A program made the translations under genes and the position numbers. A DNA stretch of 64,000 bases from Planctomycetaceae bacterium. GTDB lineage: Bacteria; Planctomycetota; Phycisphaerae; UBA1845; UTPLA1. Positions within the stretch are counted from its first letter, which is position 1, and each line of letters starts with the position of its first letter. The notes under the pieces are model-generated. The model was not told the DNA's origin. It ran no database searches and saw only the letters and a list, made by a program, of their open reading frames with translations. Below, in pieces: positions 45,587-54,687 of this stretch. Location: assembly GCA_006969385.1 (NCBI GenBank), contig CP030884.1, forward strand, positions 4,892,249 to 4,956,248, given 5' to 3'.

Positions 45587-46819
45587 ATGGCACGACCTCA
45601 CCGACAACGCGGCACCGGTTTCGTGAAAACGCTCGTCACGCTGGCCCTTTTGGCCGGTCTGGCCGGCGGTGGTTGGTATGCCTATCAGCGTTACAACGCT
45701 CAAGACGACGTGCCCGCATTTCTGACCAAGCCGCTCGAACGCGGCAACATCATTCGCACCGTCGCCGCGACGGGCACGATTGAACCACTGGTCAAAACCA
45801 TCGTCGGCTCCGAAGTCAGCGGCAACATCACCAAGTGGCACGCCGATTTCAATCAGCCGGTGCGGGCCAACGAAGTTCTGGCCGAAATCAATCCTGATTT
45901 GTTTCAAACCGCCCGCGACCGCGCCGCGGCACAATTGGCTATCGCCGAAGCCTCCGCCCGCGAGTTGGAAGTTCGCTATAACGACGCCGCCCGCGAAGAG
46001 AAGCGCATCGAAGGCCTGCATCGCATCAACAACGCTAGCGAAAACGAAATGCTGGTGGCGCAGATGGAAGCCGCCGCCGCCAAGGCCGCCTGGGAAGCCG
46101 CCCAAGGTCAGATCGACGCGGCCCGCGCCAGCTTCAACGAGGCTGAGGCCGACCTTAACCGCACGCTCATTCGTTCGCCCATTGACGGCGTCGTGATCGC
46201 CCGCAATGTGGAGAACGGTCAAACCGTCGCCGCCGCCATGCAAGCGCCCGAGCTATACGTCATCGCGGCCGACCTGAAGAAGATGCAGGTCAACGCCAAC
46301 GTTAGCGAAGCCGATATCGGCCAATTGCGCGAGGGTGGCCCGGCAACTTTTCGGGTGGACGCATATCCGTCGCGGACATTTGAAGGGCAAATCTCGCAAA
46401 TTCGCTATAACGCGACCGACGTCGACGGTATCGTGACCTACACCACGATGATTCAGGTTAACAACGACGACCTCGCCCTGCGGCCCGGCATGACAGCCAA
46501 CGTCACCTTTGAAACCGCGCGAGCGCAAGACGTGGTGCGCATCCCCAACGCCGCGCTGCGATTCGATCCCAATCCGCCCGCCGTCGGTGGCTTCCGACGC
46601 CCACCGCAAAAAGGCCCCGGTTATCGCAAGCCCAAGGTCTACATGGTCGTTAACGGTGAGCCCGTCGCCCGCGAAGTTGAAATCGGTATGAGCGACGGCT
46701 CTTTCACCGAATTAAAGGGTGGCGAAGTCGAAGAAGGCGATGCCGTGATCATCGAGCGCAACTTCTTCGGCAAACCCGGCAATCGTCGCGACGTGACGCG
46801 CAGCCTACAACGAGGCTAA
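45587..46819 (+). CDS. MacA/HlyD-type periplasmic adaptor
   Basis: 410 residues. An N-terminal membrane anchor (VKTLVTLALLAGLAGGGWYAYQ) leads to a MacA-like adaptor: GNIIRTVAATGTIEPLVKTIVGSEVSG, a coiled-coil hairpin rich in Ala/Glu (~105-190), a lipoyl half RTLIRSPIDGVVIARNVENGQTV, a beta-barrel (KKMQVNANVSEADIGQLREG, DLALRPGMTANVTFE) and a membrane-proximal domain. Such adaptors bridge an inner-membrane ABC or RND pump to an outer-membrane channel. AAGGGGCC precedes the ATG. The next gene encodes the matching ATPase after 4 bases, but no permease gene follows. Confidence 0.92.
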   Translation: MARPHRQRGTGFVKTLVTLALLAGLAGGGWYAYQRYNAQDDVPAFLTKPLERGNIIRTVAATGTIEPLVKTIVGSEVSGNITKWHADFNQPVRANEVLAEINPDLFQTARDRAAAQLAIAEASARELEVRYNDAAREEKRIEGLHRINNASENEMLVAQMEAAAAKAAWEAAQGQIDAARASFNEAEADLNRTLIRSPIDGVVIARNVENGQTVAAAMQAPELYVIAADLKKMQVNANVSEADIGQLREGGPATFRVDAYPSRTFEGQISQIRYNATDVDGIVTYTTMIQVNNDDLALRPGMTANVTFETARAQDVVRIPNAALRFDPNPPAVGGFRRPPQKGPGYRKPKVYMVVNGEPVAREVEIGMSDGSFTELKGGEVEEGDAVIIERNFFGKPGNRRDVTRSLQRG

Positions 46820-46823
46820 CCGC

Positions 46824-47579
46824 ATGGCCGCCGCGCAGTCGCATTCCGACCACCCAACCGCGCCGCTCATCAGCGTGCGCGATATCTATAAAACCTATTA
46901 CATCGGCGAAGTCGAAGTGCCTGCCGTGCGCGGCATCAGCTTCGACATTCAGCGCGGCGAACTGACGGCCATCATGGGCCCCAGCGGCTCGGGTAAGTCG
47001 ACCATGATGCATGTGCTTGGCGCGCTCGATCGCGCCGACCGCGGTTCATACAAGCTCGATGGCATCGAAATCACGACGCTGAGCAAACGCCGGTTGGCCG
47101 ATCTGCGCAATGAAAAAATCGGCTTTGTCTTCCAAAGCTTCAACCTGCTCTCGCGCACCACGGTGCTCGATAACGTCGCGCTGCCGCTGACCTATGCAGG
47201 CGTGCCGCGGCGCGAACGCCGCGCCCGCGCCGCGGAGATGCTCGACCGCGTCGGCCTCGGCGATCGCAAAAGCCATCACAGCAATCAACTCAGCGGCGGT
47301 CAGCAACAGCGCGTCGCCATCGCGCGAGCGTTGGTCACCGAGCCGGTTCTGCTACTTGCCGACGAACCGACGGGAAATCTCGACAGCCGTACCGGCAACG
47401 AGATCATGGCGTTGTTGCAGGAACTCAATCGCAGCGCCGGCATCACGATCATTCTCGTCACGCACGAGCCGGAAATCGCCGACTTCGCCCGCCGCGTGAT
47501 CGCCTTTCGCGATGGCCTGATCGAGACCGATCGAACCGTCGAGAAACAACAAGATGCCGCCGCCCTGCTGTCGGCATAA
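46824..47579 (+). CDS. ABC transporter ATP-binding protein (MacB/LolD type)
   Basis: 251 residues. Walker A GPSGSGKST, Q-loop FVFQSFNLLSRTTVLDNVALPL, signature LSGGQQQRVAIARAL, Walker B LLLADEPTGNLDS and the switch His in VTHEP are intact. The order and the LSRTTVLDNV segment place it in the MacB/LolD/FtsE group of ATPases that act with FtsX-like permeases. In MacB the ATPase and permease are one protein; here only the ATPase is present and the next gene is pcm after 173 bases. GAGG lies 8 bases upstream of the ATG. The gap after it (47580-47752) contains CTCCCTCTCCC-like sequence reminiscent of REP elements. Confidence 0.93.
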   Translation: MAAAQSHSDHPTAPLISVRDIYKTYYIGEVEVPAVRGISFDIQRGELTAIMGPSGSGKSTMMHVLGALDRADRGSYKLDGIEITTLSKRRLADLRNEKIGFVFQSFNLLSRTTVLDNVALPLTYAGVPRRERRARAAEMLDRVGLGDRKSHHSNQLSGGQQQRVAIARALVTEPVLLLADEPTGNLDSRTGNEIMALLQELNRSAGITIILVTHEPEIADFARRVIAFRDGLIETDRTVEKQQDAAALLSA

Positions 47580-47752
47580 TGGCTCATCGACATCAAAAAT
47601 GGGTGACGTCTACTCCCTCTCCCTCGCAGAGTGAAGGCGACCAAGGCGGGAGCCTGAACGGCCGGGGTGAAGGTTTTAGCTCGAGTGCAAAGATGAGAAT
47701 CCCACACCATTAGTGTGGAGAAGTAGTAGGTTTCGCACACTACGCTCTTAAC

Positions 47753-48418
47753 GTGACTGCATTTCCCCAATCCGACGAACGTCGCGACGAACGCGAAAGA
47801 ATGGTGCGCGATCAAATCGCGCGCCGCGGCATCACCAATCCGCGCGTGTTGGCAGCCATGACGACCGTGCCGCGTCATGCATCTGTGCCGTCGGATCGTC
47901 AGGATGAAGCATATACGGATCGACCGTTACCGATCGGTGCGGGTCAGACGATTTCGCAACCGTATATGGTTGCGTATATGGCGGATGTTGCCGGCGTCGA
48001 ACCCGGCATGCGCGTGATGGAAATCGGGGCGGGCTGCGGATATCAGGCGGTGGTCTTGGCCGCGATGGGGGCAGAGGTGTTCGCGTTAGAGATCGTGCAC
48101 GAACTCGCGGAGCGGGCCCTACCGCAGTTGTCATCGTTCAAGCTTGCCAACCTTCACTATCATGAAGCCGACGGCAGCCACGGTTGGCCTGCTGCCGCGC
48201 CCTACGATGCGATTATCTTCTCCTGCGCCGTGCCCAGCATACCCGACGCCGTTTTCGATCAACTCGCCGTAGGCGGTCGACTCATCGCACCCGTCAACGC
48301 GGAATCCGGCGATCATCAAACCATCTATCGCTGGCACAAAGCGACCGATGGCACACTTTCGCGCGAGAAGCTGATCTCAGTGCGGTTCGTACCGATGACC
48401 GGGGCGATTGAAGAATAA
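47753..48418 (+). CDS. pcm: Protein-L-isoaspartate O-methyltransferase
   Basis: Repairs isoaspartyl residues in aged proteins by methylating them with S-adenosylmethionine. The 221-residue product shows VPRHASVPSDRQDEAYTDRPLPIGAGQTISQPYMVAYM, the SAM-binding VMEIGAGCGYQAVVLAAMG and ALEIVHELAERAL, HEADGSHGWPAAAPYDAIIFSCAV and VGGRLIAPV. The GTG start at 47753 has no obvious ribosome binding site; ATG 47801 (MVRDQIARRG) is also possible. A strong terminator follows, so it ends its transcription unit. Confidence 0.93.
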   Translation: MTAFPQSDERRDERERMVRDQIARRGITNPRVLAAMTTVPRHASVPSDRQDEAYTDRPLPIGAGQTISQPYMVAYMADVAGVEPGMRVMEIGAGCGYQAVVLAAMGAEVFALEIVHELAERALPQLSSFKLANLHYHEADGSHGWPAAAPYDAIIFSCAVPSIPDAVFDQLAVGGRLIAPVNAESGDHQTIYRWHKATDGTLSREKLISVRFVPMTGAIEE

Positions 48419-48441
48419 AAAACTCTCCACGCCTAACAAAA

Positions 48442-48484
48442 AAAAAACACCCCGTCGCATCCGATCCATGCGACGGGGTGTTTG
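48442..48484 (+). terminator. Terminator after pcm
   Basis: ACACCCCGTCGCAT-CCGATCC-ATGCGACGGGGTGT with A and T runs on the two sides, so it may work in both directions. Confidence 0.9.
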
Positions 48485-48600
48485 AGAAATCACATTGGCC
48501 AAGCAATAGGCTACGCTAAGCGATTTAGATTGTACGACACATCATGGCAATCATCCCGTGACGTCTGATGCTGACCGCTTCCTGACGGGGGCGGCTCTGA

Positions 48601-48694
48601 TCTGCGCTGCGGCAGCGGTTTGCAACGGGTGATCTCGCGTAGTGGCGCCGGTTTGAAATCGGTCTGCGCTGTGGCACCGGTTTGCAACCGGTGA
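48601..48694. repeat. Three tandem REP-like units, ~31 bp each
   Basis: Units begin at 48601, 48633 and 48663 and follow TCTGCGCTGTGGCACCGG-TTTGCAA-CCGGTGA. The third is the most regular and forms the hairpin CACCGG-TTTGCAA-CCGGTG; the first two have substitutions. A partial copy, CTGCGCTGTGGCCCCGG, lies at 55750-55766. The rest of the gap 48419-48746 is unremarkable. Confidence 0.7.
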
Positions 48695-48746
48695 TTCTGC
48701 GAGGTACTCGCAAAACCAGACCGGTCGCATCAACCCGTGCTCAACG

Positions 48747-51326
48747 TTACGCACGTCGACCATAACGCCGTCGCACGCGTCGCTTCATACAGATCATGCC
48801 CGCGAACGTGGCAAACGTGCTAACGATCACGCACGGTCCACACAGCGGAATACCAAACAACGACTGGAACAAGAAAAAGATCGGGAAGCAACCCGGCACG
48901 CCCTGTTCGGCGGGCGGAATGTCATCGCAACTCGTATCGTCACCCTGATAGGTTCCAGCACAAGCCGCTTGCGTCGTGATCGAACACGAACCATCGGCAG
49001 CCAAACATGCACCGGTCGGATCGGCGGCAGGCGGCGGACAAGCCGAGCCATCGCCCTGATACGAGCCGTTGCAATCGGCTTCCGTCGTAACGCTGCAACT
49101 GCCGTCTTCGGCTACGCACGCGCCGGTCGGATCGGCTGGTGCGGGGCACGTCGTGTCGTCACCTTGATACGATCCGTCACAATCCGCTTCGGTCGTGATG
49201 GTACAGTTGTTGTTTCCGTCGATACACGCTCCGGTCGGATCGGCAGGCTGCGGACAGTCGGCATCAGCGCAGGTCGTGTTATCGCCCTGATAGGTACCCG
49301 CGCAATCAACCTGCGTGGTTTCGCTGCACGAACCGTTGGCGGCACAACATGCGCCCGTCGGGTCGGCCGGTGCCGGGCAGTTCGTGTCGTCACCCAAATA
49401 GGTGCCGTCGCAGTCGGCTTCGGTCGTGATCGCGCACGTGCCATCGTCGTATTCGCAGGCACCGGTCGGTTGCGGGCAATCAGTTGCTTCACACAACGTG
49501 TCATCGCCCTGATACGTGCCGTCGCATTCCGCCTCAGTCGTTTCCGCACACGAACCGTCGGCAGCGCAACACGCACCCATCGGCGGCTGCGGGCATGTCC
49601 AAGTTGCACAAACGCTACCCGGTGCTTGCAGGGTTCCACTCGCTGCGGCACATTCGGCCTCGGTCGCGTCGATACAACTGCCATCGCCCAAACAACACGC
49701 CGCCACGGGTTGCGGACACATCACGTTTTCGCATAAGAAACCATCACCTTGGTATAAGCCGCTTACATCATCGCAACTTGTTTCGGTGATCGATTCGCAA
49801 CTGCCGTTCGGCAAACAACACGCCCCCGTTGGTTGCGGGCAGGCTACGTCCATACATAGCGTGTCATCACCTTGATAGGCGCCGTTGGCCGTCGCGCAGT
49901 CAGCCGCAGTGGCCGTCGCGCACGTTCCGTCGGGGTAACAACACGCGCCAGTCGGCTGCGGGCAGTTGGCATTTTCGCACAGCGTATCATCGCCCTGATA
50001 CGTACCGCCGTCGTCCGTACAGCTCGCTTCGGTTTCCGATTCGCAACTGCCATTCGGCAAACAACACGCACCCATTGGTTGCGGACAACTCACGTCGGCA
50101 CAAATGGCATCGATGCCCTGGAAGGTTCCACCAACACCTTCACAGCCGTCGAACGAATCGATGGCACAACTGCCATCGGGATAGCAACACGCCCCCATCG
50201 GCGCGGGGCAGGCAACATCCATACACGAGCTGGCCGGCCCTTGGAAAGCACCGCCGTCGTCGGAACAACTCGCTTCCGTTGCCGATTCGCACGTACCATT
50301 CGGCAAACAACAAGCACCCATCGAACAATCGAGCCCGGCACAGTCGGTGCCCATTCCCAGGTACGTATCATCACCGCTGCATGCAACGGCCAACGCCACC
50401 TCGCACGTATTGTTGCTACGACAACACGCACCCGCATCGGCACAATCGACCATGTCGCAGCCAACGCCGTCGCCCGCGAACAACCCACCCTGCATCGCAC
50501 AATCGCCGACCTTGACGTTGTCGGTACATACATCCGCAACGCAGCAGGCACCGCGATCGATGGCGCAGTCGGTGTTTTGTTCGATGTTCATTTGCCCCGG
50601 TGTGGCGCAGCGGCGGCTGAAGTCCAGCGCGTTCATGTCGGTATCGTTACCGTCTGGAAAGCGCGAGAGACCGACTTCGAAGATGGCCGGGTCGGACAGC
50701 GAGACGATATTGCCGCCTTCGGTAAAGCCGGGCACGCCTTCGCCCGAACCTTCATAACTCAGCGCGTCGATAACCATGCCGTCGTAGATGATCGCCACAG
50801 CATCGGGAAACTCGTTGCCATCCTGAATGAGATTGATATCGGGATCGACATCGAGATCGCAATTGTTCACGTTACCCGCGTTGCCGCAGATCACGAAGTA
50901 ATCGCCCGCCGCCAAGTCCACATCAGGCAGGTTGATCGTTTTATAAATAACGGCGAGCCCTTCGTTACCGTTCACCAGCACGACGGAGAACCCCGACAAA
51001 TTCAACGGACCGTTGCCGGTGTTTTTCAACTCGATAAATTCGAGGTCGTCCATGCCGTTTGACGGTTGGTCGTAGTCGACCTCGTTTATCACGATCGTCG
51101 GCGCGCAACCGGCGTCGCCGCACAGCACGTCGTCGCCCTGATAGCTGCCGCCATCGAGATCGCAACTGAGCGCACTTTCCGATGCACAGGTGCCGTTGGG
51201 GAAACAACAGGCGCCGAGCTGCGCGCGGGCGTCGGGCGAGAACGCAAAGGCTGCTATAACGCATGCGAACATTTGCGCGAACAACGAGAATTGACGATGC
51301 TGGGATAGGTAACTCATCTGCGACAA
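48747..51326 (-). CDS. Surface protein: lamin-tail domain plus 15 Cys-rich GACC repeats and a membrane tail
   Basis: 859 residues with a signal peptide ending at DARAQ. One Cys-rich repeat (GACCFPNGTCASES) comes first. A lamin-tail (LTD) domain follows (~55-215; IVINEVDYDQPSNGMDDLEFIELKN, PLNLSGFSVVLVNG), then 14 more repeats of 35-41 residues built on GACCLPNGSCESxTExxC, YQGDDTLC and ENxxCPQP. Complete repeats have six Cys. Repeats 11, 13, 14 and 15 have four: each has lost both the second Cys of GACC and the last Cys. The C-terminus has a hydrophobic segment with IPLCGPCVIVSTFATFAGMI and then MKRRVRRRYGRRA. It is probably secreted and retained in the membrane or processed. The repeat recalls unnamed planctomycete repeats; function unknown. 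A cysteine-rich region of this size suggests extracellular structure. Confidence 0.9.
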   Translation of the reverse strand: MSQMSYLSQHRQFSLFAQMFACVIAAFAFSPDARAQLGACCFPNGTCASESALSCDLDGGSYQGDDVLCGDAGCAPTIVINEVDYDQPSNGMDDLEFIELKNTGNGPLNLSGFSVVLVNGNEGLAVIYKTINLPDVDLAAGDYFVICGNAGNVNNCDLDVDPDINLIQDGNEFPDAVAIIYDGMVIDALSYEGSGEGVPGFTEGGNIVSLSDPAIFEVGLSRFPDGNDTDMNALDFSRRCATPGQMNIEQNTDCAIDRGACCVADVCTDNVKVGDCAMQGGLFAGDGVGCDMVDCADAGACCRSNNTCEVALAVACSGDDTYLGMGTDCAGLDCSMGACCLPNGTCESATEASCSDDGGAFQGPASSCMDVACPAPMGACCYPDGSCAIDSFDGCEGVGGTFQGIDAICADVSCPQPMGACCLPNGSCESETEASCTDDGGTYQGDDTLCENANCPQPTGACCYPDGTCATATAADCATANGAYQGDDTLCMDVACPQPTGACCLPNGSCESITETSCDDVSGLYQGDGFLCENVMCPQPVAACCLGDGSCIDATEAECAAASGTLQAPGSVCATWTCPQPPMGACCAADGSCAETTEAECDGTYQGDDTLCEATDCPQPTGACEYDDGTCAITTEADCDGTYLGDDTNCPAPADPTGACCAANGSCSETTQVDCAGTYQGDNTTCADADCPQPADPTGACIDGNNNCTITTEADCDGSYQGDDTTCPAPADPTGACVAEDGSCSVTTEADCNGSYQGDGSACPPPAADPTGACLAADGSCSITTQAACAGTYQGDDTSCDDIPPAEQGVPGCFPIFFLFQSLFGIPLCGPCVIVSTFATFAGMICMKRRVRRRYGRRA

Positions 51327-51622
51327 ACTCCGAATAAGGGACGGCCATCGATCGTGCCTGCGGACACGCGGATACCAACAACGATTCGCGCAGCAAGGCA
51401 GCGCGAAAATCCTTCTTCCGTTACAAGCAGTTTGATCGTCGAGCAGAAATGCCCACGGCGAGGGCGACTATCTACCTGTCCGGCAATGACGAGCCATAGC
51501 GTATCGCCCATTGGTAGAACCACAACCGAAAAACGCGTCGTGTGTGCGATTTCAGGCAGAATTTGCCGGTTTCGGCCGCAGAAATTGCCGCTTTATCCCA
51601 TAACTCAGAAACTTTGATTCAA

Positions 51623-52495
51623 CTATTCGCGGCGCGCCTGCCGGGAATCGACGGCTGCCTTCACCGTTGTTGCTGCCAGAATCACGACGCCACCGACCAA
51701 CGCCCACTGTCCCGGTCGCTCGCCGTGGATGGCGAAACTCCAGATAGGATTGATCACCGGTTCGAGTAGCAACAAGATCGACGCCTCCAATGCCGAGATG
51801 TGTGCAACGGCGCGCGTGACGAGGATGTACGCCAAGCCGATCTGCACCACGCCGAGATATAACAGCAAACCCGCATCCGCGAGGCCCATCCCCTTCAAGC
51901 CAAGCAAACTATACCCGCATGCGAGAAAGGCCATTACGTTGCCCAACACGATTGCCGGTGCCGCCGTGTTATCGCGGGTGACGCTACCGCTTCTTAAATA
52001 TCGCAAGCCGATAATCGTGCCCGCCCAGGTAAGCCCGGAGATCGATGCCAGCGTGTTGCCCAGCGTCGGATTCGGTGCCGTTGCTTGGGCCGCTTCGTCG
52101 CCAAAGAAGAACAGCGACATTCCGATCATGATGATCGCCATAATGCCGTAGTCTGCCGGTCGAATCTTCTCTTTCAACAACCACGGACTCACGATCAACA
52201 CAAAGAGTGGTGCCGTGTCTTGCAGAAAGATGGCGTTGGCCGACGTCGTCAGCTTGTTCGCTAACACAAAGATCACCATCGTCGCGCCGTAAAATAGCGC
52301 CACCAATATCGACGAGCGCGACCAATTACGCCGCCCCGCTGGTAAGCACGCGAACAAGAAAATCGCCGCCACCAACGAACGCCCCGAGGCAATCTGCTCG
52401 GCCGCAAGCGAGCATTGCTTGATTACCATGCCGCCGGTTGAAAACAACAGCGCCGCGGCGACGAGACACAATCTGGCATTGGTTCGATCCGTCAT
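51623..52495 (-). CDS. EamA/DMT-family transporter
   Basis: 290 residues with ten predicted transmembrane helices in two five-helix EamA halves: LCLVAAALLFSTGGMVIKQ, RSLVAAIFLFACLPAG, GATMVIFVLANKLTTSANAIFLQDTAPLFVLIVSPWLLKE, then the second half with ASISGLTWAGTIIGLRYL, LGVVQIGLAYILVTRAVAHISALEASILLLLEPVINPIWSF and GGVVILAAT. Drug/metabolite transporters of this kind export amino acids or other small molecules; the substrate is not readable. The gene stands alone. Confidence 0.92.
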   Translation of the reverse strand: MTDRTNARLCLVAAALLFSTGGMVIKQCSLAAEQIASGRSLVAAIFLFACLPAGRRNWSRSSILVALFYGATMVIFVLANKLTTSANAIFLQDTAPLFVLIVSPWLLKEKIRPADYGIMAIIMIGMSLFFFGDEAAQATAPNPTLGNTLASISGLTWAGTIIGLRYLRSGSVTRDNTAAPAIVLGNVMAFLACGYSLLGLKGMGLADAGLLLYLGVVQIGLAYILVTRAVAHISALEASILLLLEPVINPIWSFAIHGERPGQWALVGGVVILAATTVKAAVDSRQARRE

Positions 52496-53223
52496 CTGGA
52501 GGCATTATGGAGAAGCCGCGAGCTGCGTGCTATAGAGCCATTGCCATATCCGACCGCCGAATTCGACCAAACGATAATCAGGGACGAGGGTGAACATGTT
52601 GCGCAACGTGTTAAGCCAATGCAGGCGAGTCGGTGATCTGCTCGCGGGCGAGTATTATTCAGCGAAAATGACTCATTGCGACCTTGTCGGAAAGAGATCG
52701 AATAGCACTGATAAATCAACGGGCGTTCGCGAAAAAATGGGTAACGATCGGAGTCCGCTACAAAATGTCCTCGCACAACATGTGTATAATTTCGTTCACA
52801 GCGGACTGACATTCACTCTCTGTCGCGCCGACTGACCATCGGCGCAACGGCTTTTCACCTTATTACATGAGAAGACTGCCCGATTTCAGGAATTCCCTCG
52901 AAAGGGAAGGTGGCGAACCTTCGAACATTGTTGTTAAAGAACTGAAACTCAATAAATTTTGGTCGAGATATCTGCATGAAAATGCCACAATCCCAACGGC
53001 CTCAATTTCCCCGACATTTTCTCCAACCTTCCATAGTTTGACGTGTCCGGCCCCATATCAAAGGCGATTCTGCCGACTGTCGGTGTGCCCTCATGCCGTG
53101 CGCGGCCAAAATCGCGTCTTAAGGGCAAGGAGTCTTGCGAACCGAGCACGCCGTCGACGAGAATCCTTTATAGAAGCGATTCCCGCTTCTTTGACATGAG
53201 CCCAACGGAAGAGTTCGACGATT
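52496..53223. other. Gap upstream of the lipase-like gene
   Basis: No convincing gene in 728 bases. A frame at 52867-53199 has no ribosome binding site or recognisable protein features. A perfect TATAAT lies at 52785-52790 but without a matching -35, and a small TCCCTCGAAAGGGA-type dyad lies at about 52891-52905. The lower GC content than in the flanking genes fits regulatory or non-coding sequence. Confidence 0.45.
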
Positions 53224-54663
53224 ATGATATACGCCGTTTTGCCCAACCGCGCTTGCCTACGACGGACGAGCGCAGTCATGAGTTTCGCCCTCGTCTCGAC
53301 CATAATGGTTGTCGCAATGTCAGAAGCCCACGCGGGCAACCCTTGCATTCCTGCCGATGCCAACTGCGATGCCGCCGTCAACGTCGACGATACCGCCGCG
53401 CTCACAAATCTGTTACTCGGCTCGACCGTCGCATGCGATTCGTGTACCGGAGACCTCGATGAGAGCGGCACCATCGACGGTATCGACCTCGTGCTGTTTG
53501 TCGACTCTTTGCTCAACCCGCCCGCACCGACAGGTGCGTGTTGTACCGGCGGAACGGTTTGCATTATCACCACGCAGGCCGCCTGCGTCGGCGCGTGGCA
53601 AGGTGCGAACACGCCATGCGACAGCGGTACGTGCGTGGCCGGCAACCTGACCGCCTTTCGCCCTCAGCATCGCGGCGGCGGCTACTTCCCGTTTGAGCAA
53701 ACGACCGTGAGCAACGCCGATGAAGATGACGCGGACTTTGGCCCCGGCATTCGCATCAACGGCCCCAACGATCTCGACCCGCTCGGTGAAGACGATCTGA
53801 TTCAGGTGAGTATTCAGGTCAGCGATGCCGGCGGTTTGGTGGCGTTGCGACGCTCTACCGGCGCGCTGCGCGTGTGGTTAACGGCCCAAAAGATGCCCGG
53901 CACGGAAATCGCTTTCGACGGAGACAAGACCGGCGCCCTCCCGTTTATGCCGGGCGTTCCACAGTTGACGGTTTGGGTCGAATGGGCTAACGGACCGCAC
54001 GGTGTTGGCGATTTGATTCTGGAACCACTCACCGGCAGCCTTGAGATTGACCGACTGCGCTTTCATACGTTCCGTAGCATCGTATTCGCGTTGGGCGGTG
54101 AAGATCAGGTGCCGTCGGTGCCGGTCAATTTCAATCAAGGCACGTTTGTCGTCGGCGTCGCGCTGTATCAACTCGGTTACGACGTCTATCAATACGACGA
54201 AGACAACGTGAGTGCGAACGGGACGGGCGCGGTTTACAACGAAGCCGTGAACGCCGTTGCCAATCGATTCGTCGAAGAGGTGGCCTTCTTCGGATACAGC
54301 CACGGCGGCGGCTCCACGTTTGACTTGGCCGAGCGACTCGATATCGACCGCGCGGGCATCGGAAATTTTGAGATTACGTTCACGTCTTACGTAGATGGCG
54401 TTGGCAACAACTCGGATTTCGATATCTCGCGCGAAACGCGACGACCCCCGAGCACCGGATATCACGCCAATCATTACCAAGTGGGCAGCTTTGCCGACTT
54501 CTTTCTTGACGGCGGGCCCGTTTCGAACTCCCGCCCCGGCACGACTGGGCTGAATGTCGAAACCGTGCCGTTTGGGGCGGGTGCCGATCACTTCCTCGTG
54601 GATGACTACATCGAAGTGCGCACGTTCATCGAAGACAACCTGCTGCTCAACACGCAGCGCTAA
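53224..54663 (+). CDS. Secreted lipase-like protein with dockerin-like domain and one GACC repeat
   Basis: 479 residues; the start may be ATG 53224 or ATG 53278 (MSFALVSTIMVVAMSEAHAG), both leading into a signal peptide ending at AHAG. Dockerin-like EF-hand pair next: DANCDAAVNVDDTAALTNLL and DLDESGTIDGIDLVLFVDSL (~45-97). One six-Cys repeat follows (GACCTGGTVCIITTQAAC, WQGANTPC), the same module as in the 48747-51326 protein. The C-terminal ~330 residues end in a hydrolase-like region with a GYSHGGG nucleophile elbow (Gly-x-Ser-x-Gly, Ser at about residue 360) and a later His in GYHANHYQ. It is probably an exported serine hydrolase; substrate unknown. The next gene follows after 24 bases and may be co-expressed. 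Confidence 0.8.
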   Translation: MIYAVLPNRACLRRTSAVMSFALVSTIMVVAMSEAHAGNPCIPADANCDAAVNVDDTAALTNLLLGSTVACDSCTGDLDESGTIDGIDLVLFVDSLLNPPAPTGACCTGGTVCIITTQAACVGAWQGANTPCDSGTCVAGNLTAFRPQHRGGGYFPFEQTTVSNADEDDADFGPGIRINGPNDLDPLGEDDLIQVSIQVSDAGGLVALRRSTGALRVWLTAQKMPGTEIAFDGDKTGALPFMPGVPQLTVWVEWANGPHGVGDLILEPLTGSLEIDRLRFHTFRSIVFALGGEDQVPSVPVNFNQGTFVVGVALYQLGYDVYQYDEDNVSANGTGAVYNEAVNAVANRFVEEVAFFGYSHGGGSTFDLAERLDIDRAGIGNFEITFTSYVDGVGNNSDFDISRETRRPPSTGYHANHYQVGSFADFFLDGGPVSNSRPGTTGLNVETVPFGAGADHFLVDDYIEVRTFIEDNLLLNTQR

Positions 54664-54687
54664 CCATTAAATCAAACGGGAATCATC

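Noticed and set aside
49872..51062. 396-codon plus-strand frame over the Cys-rich repeat gene
   Set aside because: Antisense shadow; no ordered Cys or domain pattern, whereas the minus strand has signal peptide, lamin-tail domain and repeats.
52785..52790. Perfect TATAAT as a promoter for the lipase-like gene
   Set aside because: No acceptable -35 at 16-18 bases and 430 bases from the gene; kept only as a note in the gap description.
52867..53199. 110-codon plus-strand frame
   Set aside because: No ribosome site, no recognisable features, and low-GC non-coding-like composition.
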